Shown: in pieces, positions 1-9,312 of the stretch
Numbering within the stretch: the stretch's first letter is position 1
Layout: each line of letters starts with the position of its first letter
Assembly: GCA_965657645.1 (NCBI GenBank)
Contig: CBFHOS010000009.1
Coordinates: 3,328-67,327, forward strand
Direction of reading: 5' to 3'
From: CBFHOS01 sp965657645
Lineage (GTDB): Bacteria > Pseudomonadota > Alphaproteobacteria > Puniceispirillales > Puniceispirillaceae
DNA length: 64,000 bases
Position numbers and translations under genes: made by a program
The notes under the pieces: model-generated
What the model was told of the DNA's origin: nothing
The model's database searches: none
Seen by the model: the letters and a program-made list of their open reading frames with translations, nothing else

Positions 1-1
1 A

Positions 2-46
2 TCGACATTGGCCGAGTTGATTGACATTATGGGCGGCATATCGTGA
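2..46 (+). CDS. radA: C-terminal tail of RadA-like protein (partial)
   Basis: The first 46 bases hold an open frame ending in TGA that reads through ...LAELIDIMGG.. just before cvpA. Only 14 codons are visible, so this cannot be identified by sequence alone. RadA, a Sms-type DNA repair ATPase, commonly precedes cvpA-purF in alphaproteobacteria, and a short hydrophobic-acidic tail would fit. The identification is an inference from gene order. Confidence 0.4.
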   Translation, partial: STLAELIDIMGGIS

Positions 47-70
47 CAGAGCATATGAAGGGGTGTCACA

Positions 71-709
71 ATGGGTTTTGACCTAGTAGCCATGAATTTA
101 GTCGATTATGCCATCCTCACAGTGTTGGTTGTGTCGGCAGTGTTCTCGACCCTGCGCGGTATGACCAGAGAGGCACTCGGTCTGGCTGGCTGGGTGATTG
201 CCATCCTTACCGCCAAATTCACCGCCCCCCCGTTTGAACCATTCATTGCCGATATCGTGCCAGTGGACGGCGTTAGCAAAGCGCTCTCATGGGCCATTCC
301 ATTCGCAGTTGTGGTGGTATTCTGGTTTATCTTGGCAAGCCTATTATCACCGGGGCTAAAGCGTGCTGGCCTTGGTGTGCTTGATCGCTGGTTTGGGGTG
401 TTATTCGGCCTTATTCGCGGGTTTTTAATCGCGCTGATCGCCTACACCACGGCGACTGTTGTGGTTCAAGGCGAAGATAATTTACCGGCGCAGGTTGGTG
501 ATGCCCAATTCACCCCAATTTTGCGGGCAAGTGCGACAAGTCTGGCAATATTCATTCCGGCCGATATGCGCGATCGTGTGCTAGAAAATGTGCCGGCAAC
601 TGATCTCGATGGCGTTGATGACGTTATCGAAAATATCGAAGCCCCTGTAACCGAGGCAAATCAAACTCTAAGCGATGAGCTGAATCTTTTGGAAGATGAA
701 GTACAATGA
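71..709 (+). CDS. cvpA: CvpA family inner membrane protein
   Basis: A 212-residue membrane protein with four predicted hydrophobic helices at about residues 12-31, 36-51, 70-95 and 107-130, followed by a polar acidic tail. This is the CvpA (colicin V production) layout, including the family-typical G-L-x-R-G motif near residue 115. In other bacteria CvpA affects colicin V export and envelope stress tolerance; its biochemical role is unsettled. The ATG is preceded by AAGGGG at a suitable distance. A second ATG seven codons later is possible. The stop overlaps the purF start (ATGA), so the two genes are very likely co-translated. The cvpA-purF pairing is widespread in proteobacteria. Confidence 0.93.
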   Translation: MGFDLVAMNLVDYAILTVLVVSAVFSTLRGMTREALGLAGWVIAILTAKFTAPPFEPFIADIVPVDGVSKALSWAIPFAVVVVFWFILASLLSPGLKRAGLGVLDRWFGVLFGLIRGFLIALIAYTTATVVVQGEDNLPAQVGDAQFTPILRASATSLAIFIPADMRDRVLENVPATDLDGVDDVIENIEAPVTEANQTLSDELNLLEDEVQ

Positions 710-2232
710 CCGACACAGCACCCAAGAACGCTGCAACGATGGATTATAGCCAGATTACCACCAACCCATTTGCCCGTGGGCCATCATGTGACAATGGATC
801 ATTAGATGATGATCATTTACACGAAGAATGCGGTGTGTTTGGTGCCTATGGGTCCGATGATGCCTCGGTATTAACCGCACTTGGCCTACATGCGCTCCAG
901 CATCGCGGACAAGAGGCCTCTGGCATCGTCACATTTGACGGCAAAGAATTTTACGCGCATCGGGCGCTTGGTCATGTTGGTGATAATTTTGGCTCTGACT
1001 CGCCGCAAATGGCCTCATTGGTTGGTCATACAGCAATCGGTCATAACCGCTATTCAACCAGTGGCAAATCCAATGCGCTATTGGAAATCCAGCCATTTTC
1101 ATCCGAACTTGCCTTTGGTGGCTTTGCGCTGGCGCATAATGGCAATTTGACTAATGCCGCGCGGTTGCGCTCGTCGCTAGTGGATACAGGCAGTCTGTTC
1201 CAATCATCTTCTGATACCGAAATCATCGTGCATTTGGTGGCGCGCTCGCATCAGGAAAGTGTCACCGACAGACTGATTGACGCGCTGAAACAGATCGAGG
1301 GCGCTTATTCTCTGGTTTGTGTAGCCGATGATATGCTCATTGGTGTGCGCGATCCTTACGGCGTGCGCCCTCTTGTTTTGGGTGATCGCGCTGGCACAAC
1401 TATTTTGGCGTCTGAAACCTGTGCGCTCGATATTGTCGGGGCGGATTATGTGCGGGATCTTGATCCGGGCGAAATGGTTATCGTTACCAAATCCGGCATC
1501 CAGAGCCTCAAACCATTCCAGCCAGTATCGCCGCGCTTTTGTGTGTTTGAATATATCTATTTTGCCCGGCCAGATTCGGTCTTAGAACAGCGCGGCGTTT
1601 ATCATGCCCGCAAAGCTATTGGCGCTGAATTAGCCACCGAATCTGCAATCGGCGCAGATGTTGTTATTCCGGTTCCAGATTCGGGCGTTCCCGCCGCTCT
1701 TGGTTATGCTGAGGCATCGGGCCTGCCGTTTGATCTTGGCATCATCCGTAATCACTATATTGGCCGAACCTTTATCCAACCTACCCAAAAGGGCCGGACA
1801 GATTCGGTCAAGCTAAAGCATAATGCGAACCCGACTGCGGTTGCTGGCAAGCGGATTATTCTGGTTGATGATTCGATTGTGCGCGGCACGACCTCGCGGA
1901 AAATCGTGGCTATGATGCGGGCGGCGGGTGCGGCCGAGGTGCATATGCGTATTGCCAGCCCCCCTACGACTAACCCGTGTTTTTACGGTGTGGACACCCC
2001 CGATCAAGACCAATTGATTGCCGCTAAAATGTCGGTCGAGGATATTGCCAAAGAGATTGGCGTGGACTCGCTGGCCTTTATTTCCGTTGATGGTTTATAC
2101 CGCGCTCTTGGCGAGGCTAACCGCGATTCGGACTCCCCACAATTTTGTGACGCCTGTTTCACAGGTGAATATCCAATAAAGCTCGCTGGCAATCTATCCG
2201 GCAAGCGGGTTTCTCACGGTATAGGAACGTGA
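706..2232 (+). CDS. purF: Amidophosphoribosyltransferase PurF
   Basis: This enzyme catalyses the first committed step of purine synthesis, transferring ammonia from glutamine to PRPP to give phosphoribosylamine. The 508-residue protein starts with a propeptide of about 41 residues, so Cys42 in EECGVFG should become the N-terminal nucleophile after processing. The glutamine amidotransferase domain follows (HRGQEASGI near residue 66). The phosphoribosyltransferase domain carries the PRPP loop LVDDSIVRGTTS at about residue 385. Cysteines in FCVFEY (about 278), NPCFYG (about 424) and FCDAC (about 481 and 484) match the four ligands of the [4Fe-4S] cluster in Bacillus-type PurF. Its start overlaps the cvpA stop by four bases. 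Confidence 0.97.
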   Translation: MTDTAPKNAATMDYSQITTNPFARGPSCDNGSLDDDHLHEECGVFGAYGSDDASVLTALGLHALQHRGQEASGIVTFDGKEFYAHRALGHVGDNFGSDSPQMASLVGHTAIGHNRYSTSGKSNALLEIQPFSSELAFGGFALAHNGNLTNAARLRSSLVDTGSLFQSSSDTEIIVHLVARSHQESVTDRLIDALKQIEGAYSLVCVADDMLIGVRDPYGVRPLVLGDRAGTTILASETCALDIVGADYVRDLDPGEMVIVTKSGIQSLKPFQPVSPRFCVFEYIYFARPDSVLEQRGVYHARKAIGAELATESAIGADVVIPVPDSGVPAALGYAEASGLPFDLGIIRNHYIGRTFIQPTQKGRTDSVKLKHNANPTAVAGKRIILVDDSIVRGTTSRKIVAMMRAAGAAEVHMRIASPPTTNPCFYGVDTPDQDQLIAAKMSVEDIAKEIGVDSLAFISVDGLYRALGEANRDSDSPQFCDACFTGEYPIKLAGNLSGKRVSHGIGT

Positions 2233-2233
2233 C

Positions 2234-2983
2234 ATGAGTATTTCACAAGAAGCCAGCCAAAAAGCGAGTCTAAAGGATCGTCTGATTTTGGTAACCGGCG
2301 CTAGCCGCGGCATTGGCCGCGCCGTAGCAATCGCCGCCGCTAATGCGGGCGCAGAGTTGATTATCACTGGCCGGACTATCGGCGCATTGGAAGAAGTCGA
2401 TGACGAGATCAAGGCGGTCGGTGGCAAATCCACTATTGTCGAGATGGACATGGAGGATTATCCAGCTATTCCTCGCCTTGCCGCGGCGATAGAGAGCCGC
2501 TGGGGCCGGTTGGATGGTCTGGTTGCCAATGCCGGGATGTTGCCCGCCCTAACGCCTGTAGCGCACCTTGAACAATCGGCATGGGACACCTGCCTTTCGG
2601 TGAATTTGACCGGTCAATGGCATCTCATCAAGGCGATGGATCCACTATTACGCGCCGCGCCTGCTGGACGCGCAATATTGGTCTCCTCTGGTGCCGCAGA
2701 GGGCATTCGTCCATTCTGGGGGCCATATGCTGCCGCCAAAGCTGGTCTTGAGGCATTGGGACGATCTTGGGCTGGTGAGAACGAACATAATAATCTCAAG
2801 ATCAATTTGATGAATCCTGGCGGCACAGCAACCGGCATGCGGGCATCGGCCTTTCCCGGAGAAAAGCCGGAGAGCCTACCCTCACCCGAGGATATTGCTC
2901 CGGCATTTTTAATGCTGTTACAGGATGACTGCCCGCATCACGGTGAATTAGTCGCGGCGCGTGATCTGTTAGGGCTTGGCTAG
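2234..2983 (+). CDS. SDR family NAD(P)-dependent oxidoreductase
   Basis: A 249-residue classical short-chain dehydrogenase. The Rossmann glycine motif TGASRGIG lies at residues 21-28, NAGM near residue 98, a catalytic serine in LVSSGA near 151, and the YAAAK active site near 165-169. The substrate cannot be told from sequence. Similar SDRs next to purF in alphaproteobacteria are usually annotated only at family level; resemblance to the YciK group is possible. The ATG comes one base after the purF stop, which suggests it is the third gene of the cvpA-purF unit. It ends seven bases before the convergent mnmC gene. Confidence 0.9.
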   Translation: MSISQEASQKASLKDRLILVTGASRGIGRAVAIAAANAGAELIITGRTIGALEEVDDEIKAVGGKSTIVEMDMEDYPAIPRLAAAIESRWGRLDGLVANAGMLPALTPVAHLEQSAWDTCLSVNLTGQWHLIKAMDPLLRAAPAGRAILVSSGAAEGIRPFWGPYAAAKAGLEALGRSWAGENEHNNLKINLMNPGGTATGMRASAFPGEKPESLPSPEDIAPAFLMLLQDDCPHHGELVAARDLLGLG

Positions 2984-2990
2984 GCTGTTG

Positions 2991-4832
2991 TTATAATCGG
3001 CTGGCACGGTCACGAAATCTGAACGGCTCCAGCAACCGGCGAATATCACGCTCCATCGCATTTGCATGTCCCAGCATATCCGCCGCCAGCATATCGCCCA
3101 GCAATGGCGCCACGGTAAAGCCCCGTGCGCCTAATCCGCCAAGAACAAATATATTGTCCTGCACATTTCCCATGATTGGATTACGGTCCGGCATTGACGC
3201 GCGCTGGCTAACGCGCCCCCCGATCACCGCCGCGCCAGATACCAATGGCCGTAACGCCTCTGGCAATAGGGTAATGTTATGCTGGTGCCCTTCATTTGTG
3301 AGATCCATTGCGCCACTACGCTCGAATGTCGCGCCCAATTCATGGATGCCGCCGATTGCTGGGGTCAGATAGCCACCAAAGCTCAGACCAGTGGATAATG
3401 CCGCCGACGCATCATTAGACGCGATATGGCTAACCTGTCCCGAGGTGATGTCTAGAGTGATACCGCTAATATCCCCCGCCGCTAGCAAAACCCCAAGCGA
3501 CGCTCCATTCGCCAACACCACCGCATCAAGCAAGGTGGTGCGTCCATCCTTTGCCGTAACGAGGATCTGGCCATCATCCTGCCGATCAATCCGAACAATT
3601 TCAAAACCGCCAGTAAAAGGCGTGTCACCAGCCAAAGCAGTTACAAACTTTGCCGGATCAATCACCCGCCCATGATCGTAGAGCATCGCATCAGTTGGCA
3701 TCGGCGTGTTGGCGATGGCGCCAGCATCATCGGCGGTTACTGGACGTATAAGGGTATCCGGCCAACTCTGGTTGCGAAATTTATAATGCCGGACGGCTTC
3801 GCGCTCTGGCCAATCGAGGGACAATACCCCTTGGCATTGGCTCGCCCCTAGCTGGTCGGCCAAACTTGCGGCAAAACCCAGACAATTTGCCGACATCCGG
3901 CTGGCTGGATTGTGATCGACCGCAAGACGCGGGGTTTGCATTGCCAGACGATTGCCCGACGCCCCTGTTGCCAATTGCGCCGCACTGTCAAAAATCACCG
4001 GCGCCGCGCCACGCCTGTGCAATCCGGCGGCGATACTAGCCCCAGCAATACCGCCGCCAATGATTCCAATATTATGTAGGCGGTTTTGGGCATCACAAGC
4101 CTTTGGCGTTATGCCCTTAACACCAACCAGCATGTCACGTTTCCGGCCAAATCCCGGGCGTTTCTCAATCTCAAATCCCGCCGCCATCAAACCATTGCGA
4201 ACAGAACCCGCAACGGTGAATGTCGCAAAACTGCCGTTCTTGTGGGTCAGACGGGCAATATCCCGCAAAATATCATCCGACCATAGAGCCGGATTACGTG
4301 CCGGCGTAAAACCGTCTAGAAACCACGCATCTGCCTTAAAGTCACAATTGCCCAACAATGATGCGCCGTCTCCATAGAGCAAATGCAACGTTAAACGTCC
4401 ATCCATCAAAATACTGCAATGATGCCCCGGCCAATGCGGCGGCAATGCCGCACGAAGCGCCGCCGCATATGGTGCTAATTCGGGAAATTGATCATGTACA
4501 ATGCGCATCTGGGCATCGCCTAGAGGGTGCGCTTCGAGCGATATGTAATCGATATGCAACTCTGGATGCTTGGCCATTACCTGCATCACAGCCAACAGGT
4601 TTAACCCACTGCCAAAGCCAGTTTCGCCAATGGTGAGGTGCGTTGCGGCGGCCATCCGGGCGGGTAAATCATTACCGGCTAGAAACACATGGCGGGTTTC
4701 AGCAAGACCATTCTCAACCGAAAAATAGACATCATCATAGGCCACAGCCCGCAAAATACCGTCATCTGTACTGACATCGGGGGCATCGAGCACATAGCGC
4801 GTGCCAGCATGCATGTCAGGGTTTTTCGGCAT
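2991..4832 (-). CDS. mnmC: Bifunctional tRNA 5-methylaminomethyl-2-thiouridine synthase MnmC
   Basis: MnmC finishes the mnm5s2U modification at wobble uridine 34 of several tRNAs. The FAD domain removes the carboxymethyl group from cmnm5U and the methyltransferase domain then adds a methyl group. In this 613-residue protein the SAM-dependent domain comes first, with its signature DGFTPARNP near residue 170. An FAD-binding Rossmann motif, IIGGGIAGAS, begins near 252. The C-terminus carries a glycine-rich FAD contact (LGGLGARGFT). The length is close to that of full fused MnmC, so both activities are expected. The gene stands alone, convergent with the SDR gene and divergent from cfa. Confidence 0.94.
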   Translation of the reverse strand: MPKNPDMHAGTRYVLDAPDVSTDDGILRAVAYDDVYFSVENGLAETRHVFLAGNDLPARMAAATHLTIGETGFGSGLNLLAVMQVMAKHPELHIDYISLEAHPLGDAQMRIVHDQFPELAPYAAALRAALPPHWPGHHCSILMDGRLTLHLLYGDGASLLGNCDFKADAWFLDGFTPARNPALWSDDILRDIARLTHKNGSFATFTVAGSVRNGLMAAGFEIEKRPGFGRKRDMLVGVKGITPKACDAQNRLHNIGIIGGGIAGASIAAGLHRRGAAPVIFDSAAQLATGASGNRLAMQTPRLAVDHNPASRMSANCLGFAASLADQLGASQCQGVLSLDWPEREAVRHYKFRNQSWPDTLIRPVTADDAGAIANTPMPTDAMLYDHGRVIDPAKFVTALAGDTPFTGGFEIVRIDRQDDGQILVTAKDGRTTLLDAVVLANGASLGVLLAAGDISGITLDITSGQVSHIASNDASAALSTGLSFGGYLTPAIGGIHELGATFERSGAMDLTNEGHQHNITLLPEALRPLVSGAAVIGGRVSQRASMPDRNPIMGNVQDNIFVLGGLGARGFTVAPLLGDMLAADMLGHANAMERDIRRLLEPFRFRDRASRL

Positions 4833-5008
4833 GAAGTTTATTCCCTATGATTTTCAAATAATTCTCATCAACCAACAAAATTGCGCCAGTACCCTGTTGA
4901 TTAACAGTTTTTTTAGCAATCTGCGATAGAATTGCCCCGCCCCGTGGTGAGCGATTAGAGAAACACCGGAACCAAACACCTGATTAGATCAAAATGGGAG
5001 TGTGAAAA

Positions 5009-6280
5009 ATGACTGACAAAGTCGCACTTGCTCTTTTTAGGCAATTCGTAAGAAAGGGCACAATCACAATTTCTGTAGGCCTTGGTAAACCAGTTGTGAT
5101 CACTGGCGATATCCCCGGGCCAAATGTTAGCGTTCACATCAAAAACAGTGCCTTGTTGCGCCGCATCGTGGCAAAGCCAGATATCGCCATTGGCGAGTCC
5201 TATATGGATAACAGCTTGATCATCGAGAATGACGATCTTGAATCGTTGATGCAATTTCTGTTCGAAAATTCCAACCAATGGAGACAGCATCTAGCGGGGC
5301 GCATCAGCCTGTTTATGAACAACCGGCTCGCCTTTTTGCATCATTGGAACCTGCCCGGCGTGTCGCGGCGCAATGTGGCCCATCATTACAATTTAACTGA
5401 CGCACTGTTTGATAGTTTTTTGGACCCACGGCGGCAATATTCATGCGGGTATTACGAACATCCAGACGTCGGCATCACCGATGCCCAGAACACCAAACTA
5501 GCCCGGATTGCGGCAAAACTCCATTTGTCTAAAGGTGACCAGATCCTTGATATTGGCTGTGGCTGGGGCGGATTAGCCAATGCGTTAATTGACTGCGAAC
5601 CTGATGTACATGTATCGGGCATCACCCTATCAACCGAGCAATTGGCCTATGCCAAGCGGATGGCGGCGATGGCAAACCGTGAGGGTAATCTCGATTTTCA
5701 ATTGCGTGATTATCGCCACCAACGCGGTAGCTTTGACAAGATCGTGTCGGTTGGCATGCTGGAACATGTCGGACCGCGCAATTTCAACACCTATTTTGGC
5801 ACGATAAAACGCCTATTAGCGCCAAAAGGGATCGCGGTTATTCATACGATTGGGGTGAATGACAATCCCGCGCCGGTTAACCGCTGGCAGGGAAAATATA
5901 TCTTTCCGGGGGGCTATATCCCCTCATTCCAACAGATGGTATCGGCCATCACCCATCATCGCATCCAAATTCTGGATGTTGAAGTGATGCGCCTGCATTA
6001 CGCCGAGACATTGCGTGATTGGCGGCTGAGATTTATCCAAAATATCGATATGGTTAGGGCCATATACGACGATCGGTTTATCCGTATGTGGAAATTCTAT
6101 CTGGTTGGATGTGAATATTTCTTTCGGTGCCAACACGGTATGGTATTCCAGTTCCAAATAGCGCATGATCAAACCGCCGCACCAGTAAACCGGCGCTATA
6201 TGACTGAGTTACAAGACAAATTTTGGGAAAAACTGTGCCAAGCGAACAATTCTGGAAACATAAAACGCTCAGTGAGATGA
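5009..6280 (+). CDS. cfa: Cyclopropane-fatty-acyl-phospholipid synthase family methyltransferase
   Basis: This enzyme transfers a methylene group from SAM to the double bond of unsaturated acyl chains in membrane phospholipids. The 423-residue protein has the family motif YSCGYYEHPD near residue 143, the SAM loop DIGCGWGG near 181, and VGMLEHVG near 248. The N-terminal 120 residues form the lipid-binding SCP2-like part typical of the family. The ATG follows a GGGAGTG ribosome site. In other bacteria CFA synthases change membrane properties in stationary phase or acid stress. The 3' end overlaps the next gene by about 46 bases, so translation of the two is probably coupled. Confidence 0.93.
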   Translation: MTDKVALALFRQFVRKGTITISVGLGKPVVITGDIPGPNVSVHIKNSALLRRIVAKPDIAIGESYMDNSLIIENDDLESLMQFLFENSNQWRQHLAGRISLFMNNRLAFLHHWNLPGVSRRNVAHHYNLTDALFDSFLDPRRQYSCGYYEHPDVGITDAQNTKLARIAAKLHLSKGDQILDIGCGWGGLANALIDCEPDVHVSGITLSTEQLAYAKRMAAMANREGNLDFQLRDYRHQRGSFDKIVSVGMLEHVGPRNFNTYFGTIKRLLAPKGIAVIHTIGVNDNPAPVNRWQGKYIFPGGYIPSFQQMVSAITHHRIQILDVEVMRLHYAETLRDWRLRFIQNIDMVRAIYDDRFIRMWKFYLVGCEYFFRCQHGMVFQFQIAHDQTAAPVNRRYMTELQDKFWEKLCQANNSGNIKRSVR

Positions 6281-6672
6281 CCAGTGAAGAATGGGAATCG
6301 CTTTGTGATGGTTGTGGAAAATGCTGTGTCCTCAAATTGGAGGATGCCGATACAGGCCGGATTTATTACACCGATGTGGGCTGTAAATTGCTCGATTGCG
6401 ACAATAGCCGGTGCAAAGATTACGCTGGCCGCAAGGCAGTAGTGCCGGATTGTGTTGTGCTATCGCCGGAAAATCTGGATACGCTGAGCTGGATGCCAAT
6501 GACATGCGCTTACCGGCTATTAAACGAGGGGGAAGATTTACCTCAATGGCATCCGCTTATCACCGGCGATCCAGATAGCCCGCGCAAGGCAGGTCATTCA
6601 GTCGCCGGTCAGATTGTCCCCGAGGCAGAGGTCAAAGAGCGCGATATGATCGATCATATTCGCGAATGGTAG
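6235..6672 (+). CDS. YcgN family (UPF0260) cysteine cluster protein
   Basis: A 145-residue soluble protein close to Escherichia coli YcgN. It has the same opening (FWKHKTLSEM, then EWESLCDGC) and seven cysteines in two groups: C-x2-C-x2-CC at about residues 24-31, and C-x4-C-x4-C at about 50-60. The later PMTCAYRLL segment is also conserved. The cysteine pattern suggests metal or Fe-S binding; the function is unknown. I prefer a GTG start giving PSEQFW because it matches the family N-terminus; a TTG four codons upstream is also open. The gene begins inside the cfa 3' end, and a small membrane peptide follows it. Confidence 0.87.
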   Translation: MPSEQFWKHKTLSEMTSEEWESLCDGCGKCCVLKLEDADTGRIYYTDVGCKLLDCDNSRCKDYAGRKAVVPDCVVLSPENLDTLSWMPMTCAYRLLNEGEDLPQWHPLITGDPDSPRKAGHSVAGQIVPEAEVKERDMIDHIREW

Positions 6673-6681
6673 GAGGGTTAC

Positions 6682-6861
6682 ATGCACAGAAACATGTGGA
6701 TATTGGCAATTTTGTTGACCATCCTTGCATTGGCATCGATTTGGCAGGATAGCGTGGGCGCGCGGACTGAACGCTGGAAACTTTGCAAAGAATCGCTGGT
6801 TTCGCAGATATTTACCGGCAAATGCACCCTCGTTTTTGAAAACCCTCAAGCATCATCATAG
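6682..6861 (+). CDS. Small predicted membrane peptide, 59 residues
   Basis: An open frame of 59 codons with an AGGAGG ribosome site six bases before its ATG; the site itself overlaps the ycgN-like stop codon. Residues 5-21 form one hydrophobic segment (WILAILLTILALASIW), which could be a membrane anchor or an uncleaved signal. The remainder is short, polar and partly basic, with two cysteines. I recognise no family. The strong ribosome site and tight spacing support a real third gene of the cfa unit. It ends 12 bases before the convergent glutathione transferase gene. Confidence 0.6.
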   Translation: MHRNMWILAILLTILALASIWQDSVGARTERWKLCKESLVSQIFTGKCTLVFENPQASS

Positions 6862-6873
6862 TAGCCTGATCCG

Positions 6874-7548
6874 TTATGTGATGCTGAACAGCTCGTTCCA
6901 AGCCGCGTCATCCAATTCACCGACTTGATCAAAACCACCGCGATAGCCGCGCTTTACCGCTGGGCGTGCATGAACAGTTTTGCGCCAGCGTGCCACATTT
7001 GGATATTTATCCAGATCTACATTCTGCCGCTCATATGTACGGCTCCATGGAAAAATAGCCATGTCGGCAATGCTGTAATTTTCACCGGCGACATAGGTCT
7101 TACCCTCCAGCTGGCGATCAAGCACGCCGTAAAGGCGGTTGGCCTCATTACTATAGCGATCCATCGCATAGGCGATCTTGTCCTTAGCGTAGAAATTAAA
7201 ATGGTGCGCCTGGCCAAGCATTGGGCCAAAGCCGCCCATCTGCCACATCAACCATTCCATCACAACTTTGCGCTCAACACCTGATGCTGGCAAAAACTTA
7301 CCAGTCTTTTCAGCCAGATAAATAAGAATGGCGCCAGATTCGAAAACCGTGACAACTTCACCATTCTCCCCATCAAGATCCCTAATCGCGGGGATCCGGT
7401 TGTTCGGGCTAAAGGCCAGAAATTCCGGCTTGAACTGGTCGCCGTCTGATATTCTGACAGGGTGAAATTCGTAATCCAGCCCCATTTCCTCAAGCGCCAT
7501 GAATATCTTGTTACCATTAGGTGTCGGCGCGGTGTGTAGTTCGATCAT
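6874..7548 (-). CDS. Glutathione S-transferase family protein (YfcG/Nu-like)
   Basis: A 224-residue cytosolic GST. The N-terminal thioredoxin-like domain opens with ELHTAPTPNGNK and contains the cis-proline contact NRIPAI near residue 50 and FESGAIL near 69, both glutathione-binding signatures. An all-helical C-terminal domain follows, with the SIADMAIFPW motif near 160. The T-x-N-G opening and the long helical domain resemble the Nu-class enzymes YfcG and YghU, which act as disulphide-bond oxidoreductases using glutathione. The exact substrate is unknown. Glutathione reductase and a CGFS glutaredoxin also lie in the window. Confidence 0.9.
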   Translation of the reverse strand: MIELHTAPTPNGNKIFMALEEMGLDYEFHPVRISDGDQFKPEFLAFSPNNRIPAIRDLDGENGEVVTVFESGAILIYLAEKTGKFLPASGVERKVVMEWLMWQMGGFGPMLGQAHHFNFYAKDKIAYAMDRYSNEANRLYGVLDRQLEGKTYVAGENYSIADMAIFPWSRTYERQNVDLDKYPNVARWRKTVHARPAVKRGYRGGFDQVGELDDAAWNELFSIT

Positions 7549-7742
7549 GTGAATAACTCTTCGTTTTGCTATTATTTTGCTAGTTATGAAGCAAAGTGTT
7601 CAAAAGCCTGTTTACAGACAGTTTTGGTTGGGCCAAATTCAGGAGCGGGTGAGGTCCCCTGTTATACGCCAATCCCCCCTAAATATGTTCACATTTTATC
7701 ACCTTTGCCGTTTTTTCAGGCATCACCAAAATAGAGTTATCA

Positions 7743-8366
7743 ATGTTTTTTGAACCGTTAACCCATAAATCACATGGCCTCCCATTCAACCCTATCAAAG
7801 CGCTGATTGCACCGCGCCCTATTGGCTGGCTGTCTAGCAAGGGTAGTGACGGGAGTGTGAACCTCGCGCCCTACAGCTTTTTCAATGGCGTTTCTGATGA
7901 TCCATCAATGGTGATACTCTCGATTGGCACGAACCCAGACGGCAGCATTAAAGATTCGCTGCGCAACATCGAGGAAACTGGTGAATTCACCGTTAATATC
8001 GTGGGCGCCGACCAGATGGATGCGATGAACATCAGCTCTGGTGACTATCCCTATGGCGAGAATGAGTTTGATGTGGCGGGATTGAAAATGATCGCCGGGC
8101 AAAATGTTAAGACACCGCGTGTTGACGCTGTGCCCGCCGCCTTGGAATGCACCCATTTCCAGACTGTTAAATTACCAACAAATGATGCTGGTGTTTATTA
8201 TTCAGTGGTCTTTGGCACCATTGTAGGCGTCTATATCGATGACAATGTCATTGTAGACGGCAAGGTCGCCTATGAACGTTTCAAACCTATTGCCCGCCTC
8301 GGCTATCACGACTATGCCGAGATCAGCGAAGTGTTTGCGATGAAACGTCCGGCCCTCGAACGCTAG
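7743..8366 (+). CDS. Flavin reductase-like (FMN split-barrel) domain protein
   Basis: A 207-residue protein of the flavin reductase-like, FMN-binding split-barrel family. The conserved N-terminal elements are IAPRPIGWLSS near residue 23, SVNLAPYSFFNGVSDDP near 38, and a segment reading KDSLRNIEETGEFTVNIV near 75. Members bind FMN and usually reduce free flavin or act on small electrophiles; the partner here is unknown. I see no clear ribosome site before the ATG, but homology begins directly after it. The gene stands alone and ends 18 bases before a convergent gene. The two stop codons lie within an inverted CGCTAG/CTAGCG pair. Confidence 0.87.
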   Translation: MFFEPLTHKSHGLPFNPIKALIAPRPIGWLSSKGSDGSVNLAPYSFFNGVSDDPSMVILSIGTNPDGSIKDSLRNIEETGEFTVNIVGADQMDAMNISSGDYPYGENEFDVAGLKMIAGQNVKTPRVDAVPAALECTHFQTVKLPTNDAGVYYSVVFGTIVGVYIDDNVIVDGKVAYERFKPIARLGYHDYAEISEVFAMKRPALER

Positions 8367-8383
8367 CCATCGGCAATCCTAAC

Positions 8384-9082
8384 CTAGCGCAGGGTGCAGG
8401 TGGAAATAATGCTGGTCACATAGCCGCGCAATTCGGACACTTCAAAGCGGAGCTTTAGCACCCATTCCTCGGCTGGAATGATCGTTTCGATTGGCAGGAC
8501 ACCAGTTGCCATTTTTTGGCCGTTTAGGAACACCTGACGAATACGTACCGGCAACGTCGGGTCGTACCACGGCGATTCACGCGCGGCCTTTTTACCGGTC
8601 TCGCCCTCAATGAACAAATTCAAGCCACCCTCAAACAACGTCAATTTGCTCTCTGGCCCCGCATAAAGCGGCGTCGCCACGGCAATATTACTGCGGGACA
8701 CTTCTCGGCAGTTCGCTGGCGAACCTAGGCGCTGGATCGATTGCAGGATCTGTTCAGGGGCAACACCGCGGGCAATCTGTTTGGCCACAATGCGCCGAAG
8801 ATCAGCCTCACTGCCTTGGGTTAGTTTGACCGCTTTTTGCTGGGCTTCTGACTCTGACAATTTGCGGCGCAGTCCCTGCACCTCGGCTGATAATTTGGTG
8901 ATTTGCAGGTTATTCTCATAGATCACCCGATCAGCCTCGGCCTCTAGGCTGGTCTGCTCTGCATGCCCCCAAAGCCAGCCGAGCCAAAGCACGCCCGCAA
9001 TGATACCAATGCGAATAAATAGGGACACCCAGCCACGCATTTCCCGCCGCCGATATCTCTCCTGAGTTTCAAAAAAATCCAT
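8384..9082 (-). CDS. Unrecognised single-pass membrane protein with coiled coil
   Basis: I do not recognise this 232-residue protein. Residues 1-17 are polar and arginine-rich, residues 19-40 form one transmembrane helix (LFIRIGIIAGVLWLGWLWG), and residues 44-85 have heptad spacing of a coiled coil. The C-terminal part (110-232) looks like a compact beta-rich domain with two cysteines, C134 and C229 by estimate. Basic residues before the helix predict a periplasmic C-terminal domain. It might be an envelope stress or scaffold protein, but nothing in its surroundings supports a specific job. Confidence 0.7.
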   Translation of the reverse strand: MDFFETQERYRRREMRGWVSLFIRIGIIAGVLWLGWLWGHAEQTSLEAEADRVIYENNLQITKLSAEVQGLRRKLSESEAQQKAVKLTQGSEADLRRIVAKQIARGVAPEQILQSIQRLGSPANCREVSRSNIAVATPLYAGPESKLTLFEGGLNLFIEGETGKKAARESPWYDPTLPVRIRQVFLNGQKMATGVLPIETIIPAEEWVLKLRFEVSELRGYVTSIISTCTLR

Positions 9083-9312
9083 CTATCACGCATCCAAATT
9101 CGAACTATAGCAAATGACGAGACCCGATCATTTACCTGATAGGCATGAATACAGCATAGGATTGAAAAGGCAAGCCAACAAGCCGCATTGGCCTTGAAAT
9201 GGCACCATCAAATTGGCACACTATCGCCATGTCGAAAACACCCCTTCTATCACCCCGCCCCTCTGCTTCGGATAATCAGAAAAAAGACCCTGCATCAATC
9301 GCGGGAGGAAAA

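Noticed and set aside
8361..8390. CGCTAG/CTAGCG inverted pair between convergent genes as a terminator
   Set aside because: The loop is long, the stem short, and no T-run follows; the arms mainly reflect the two stop codons.
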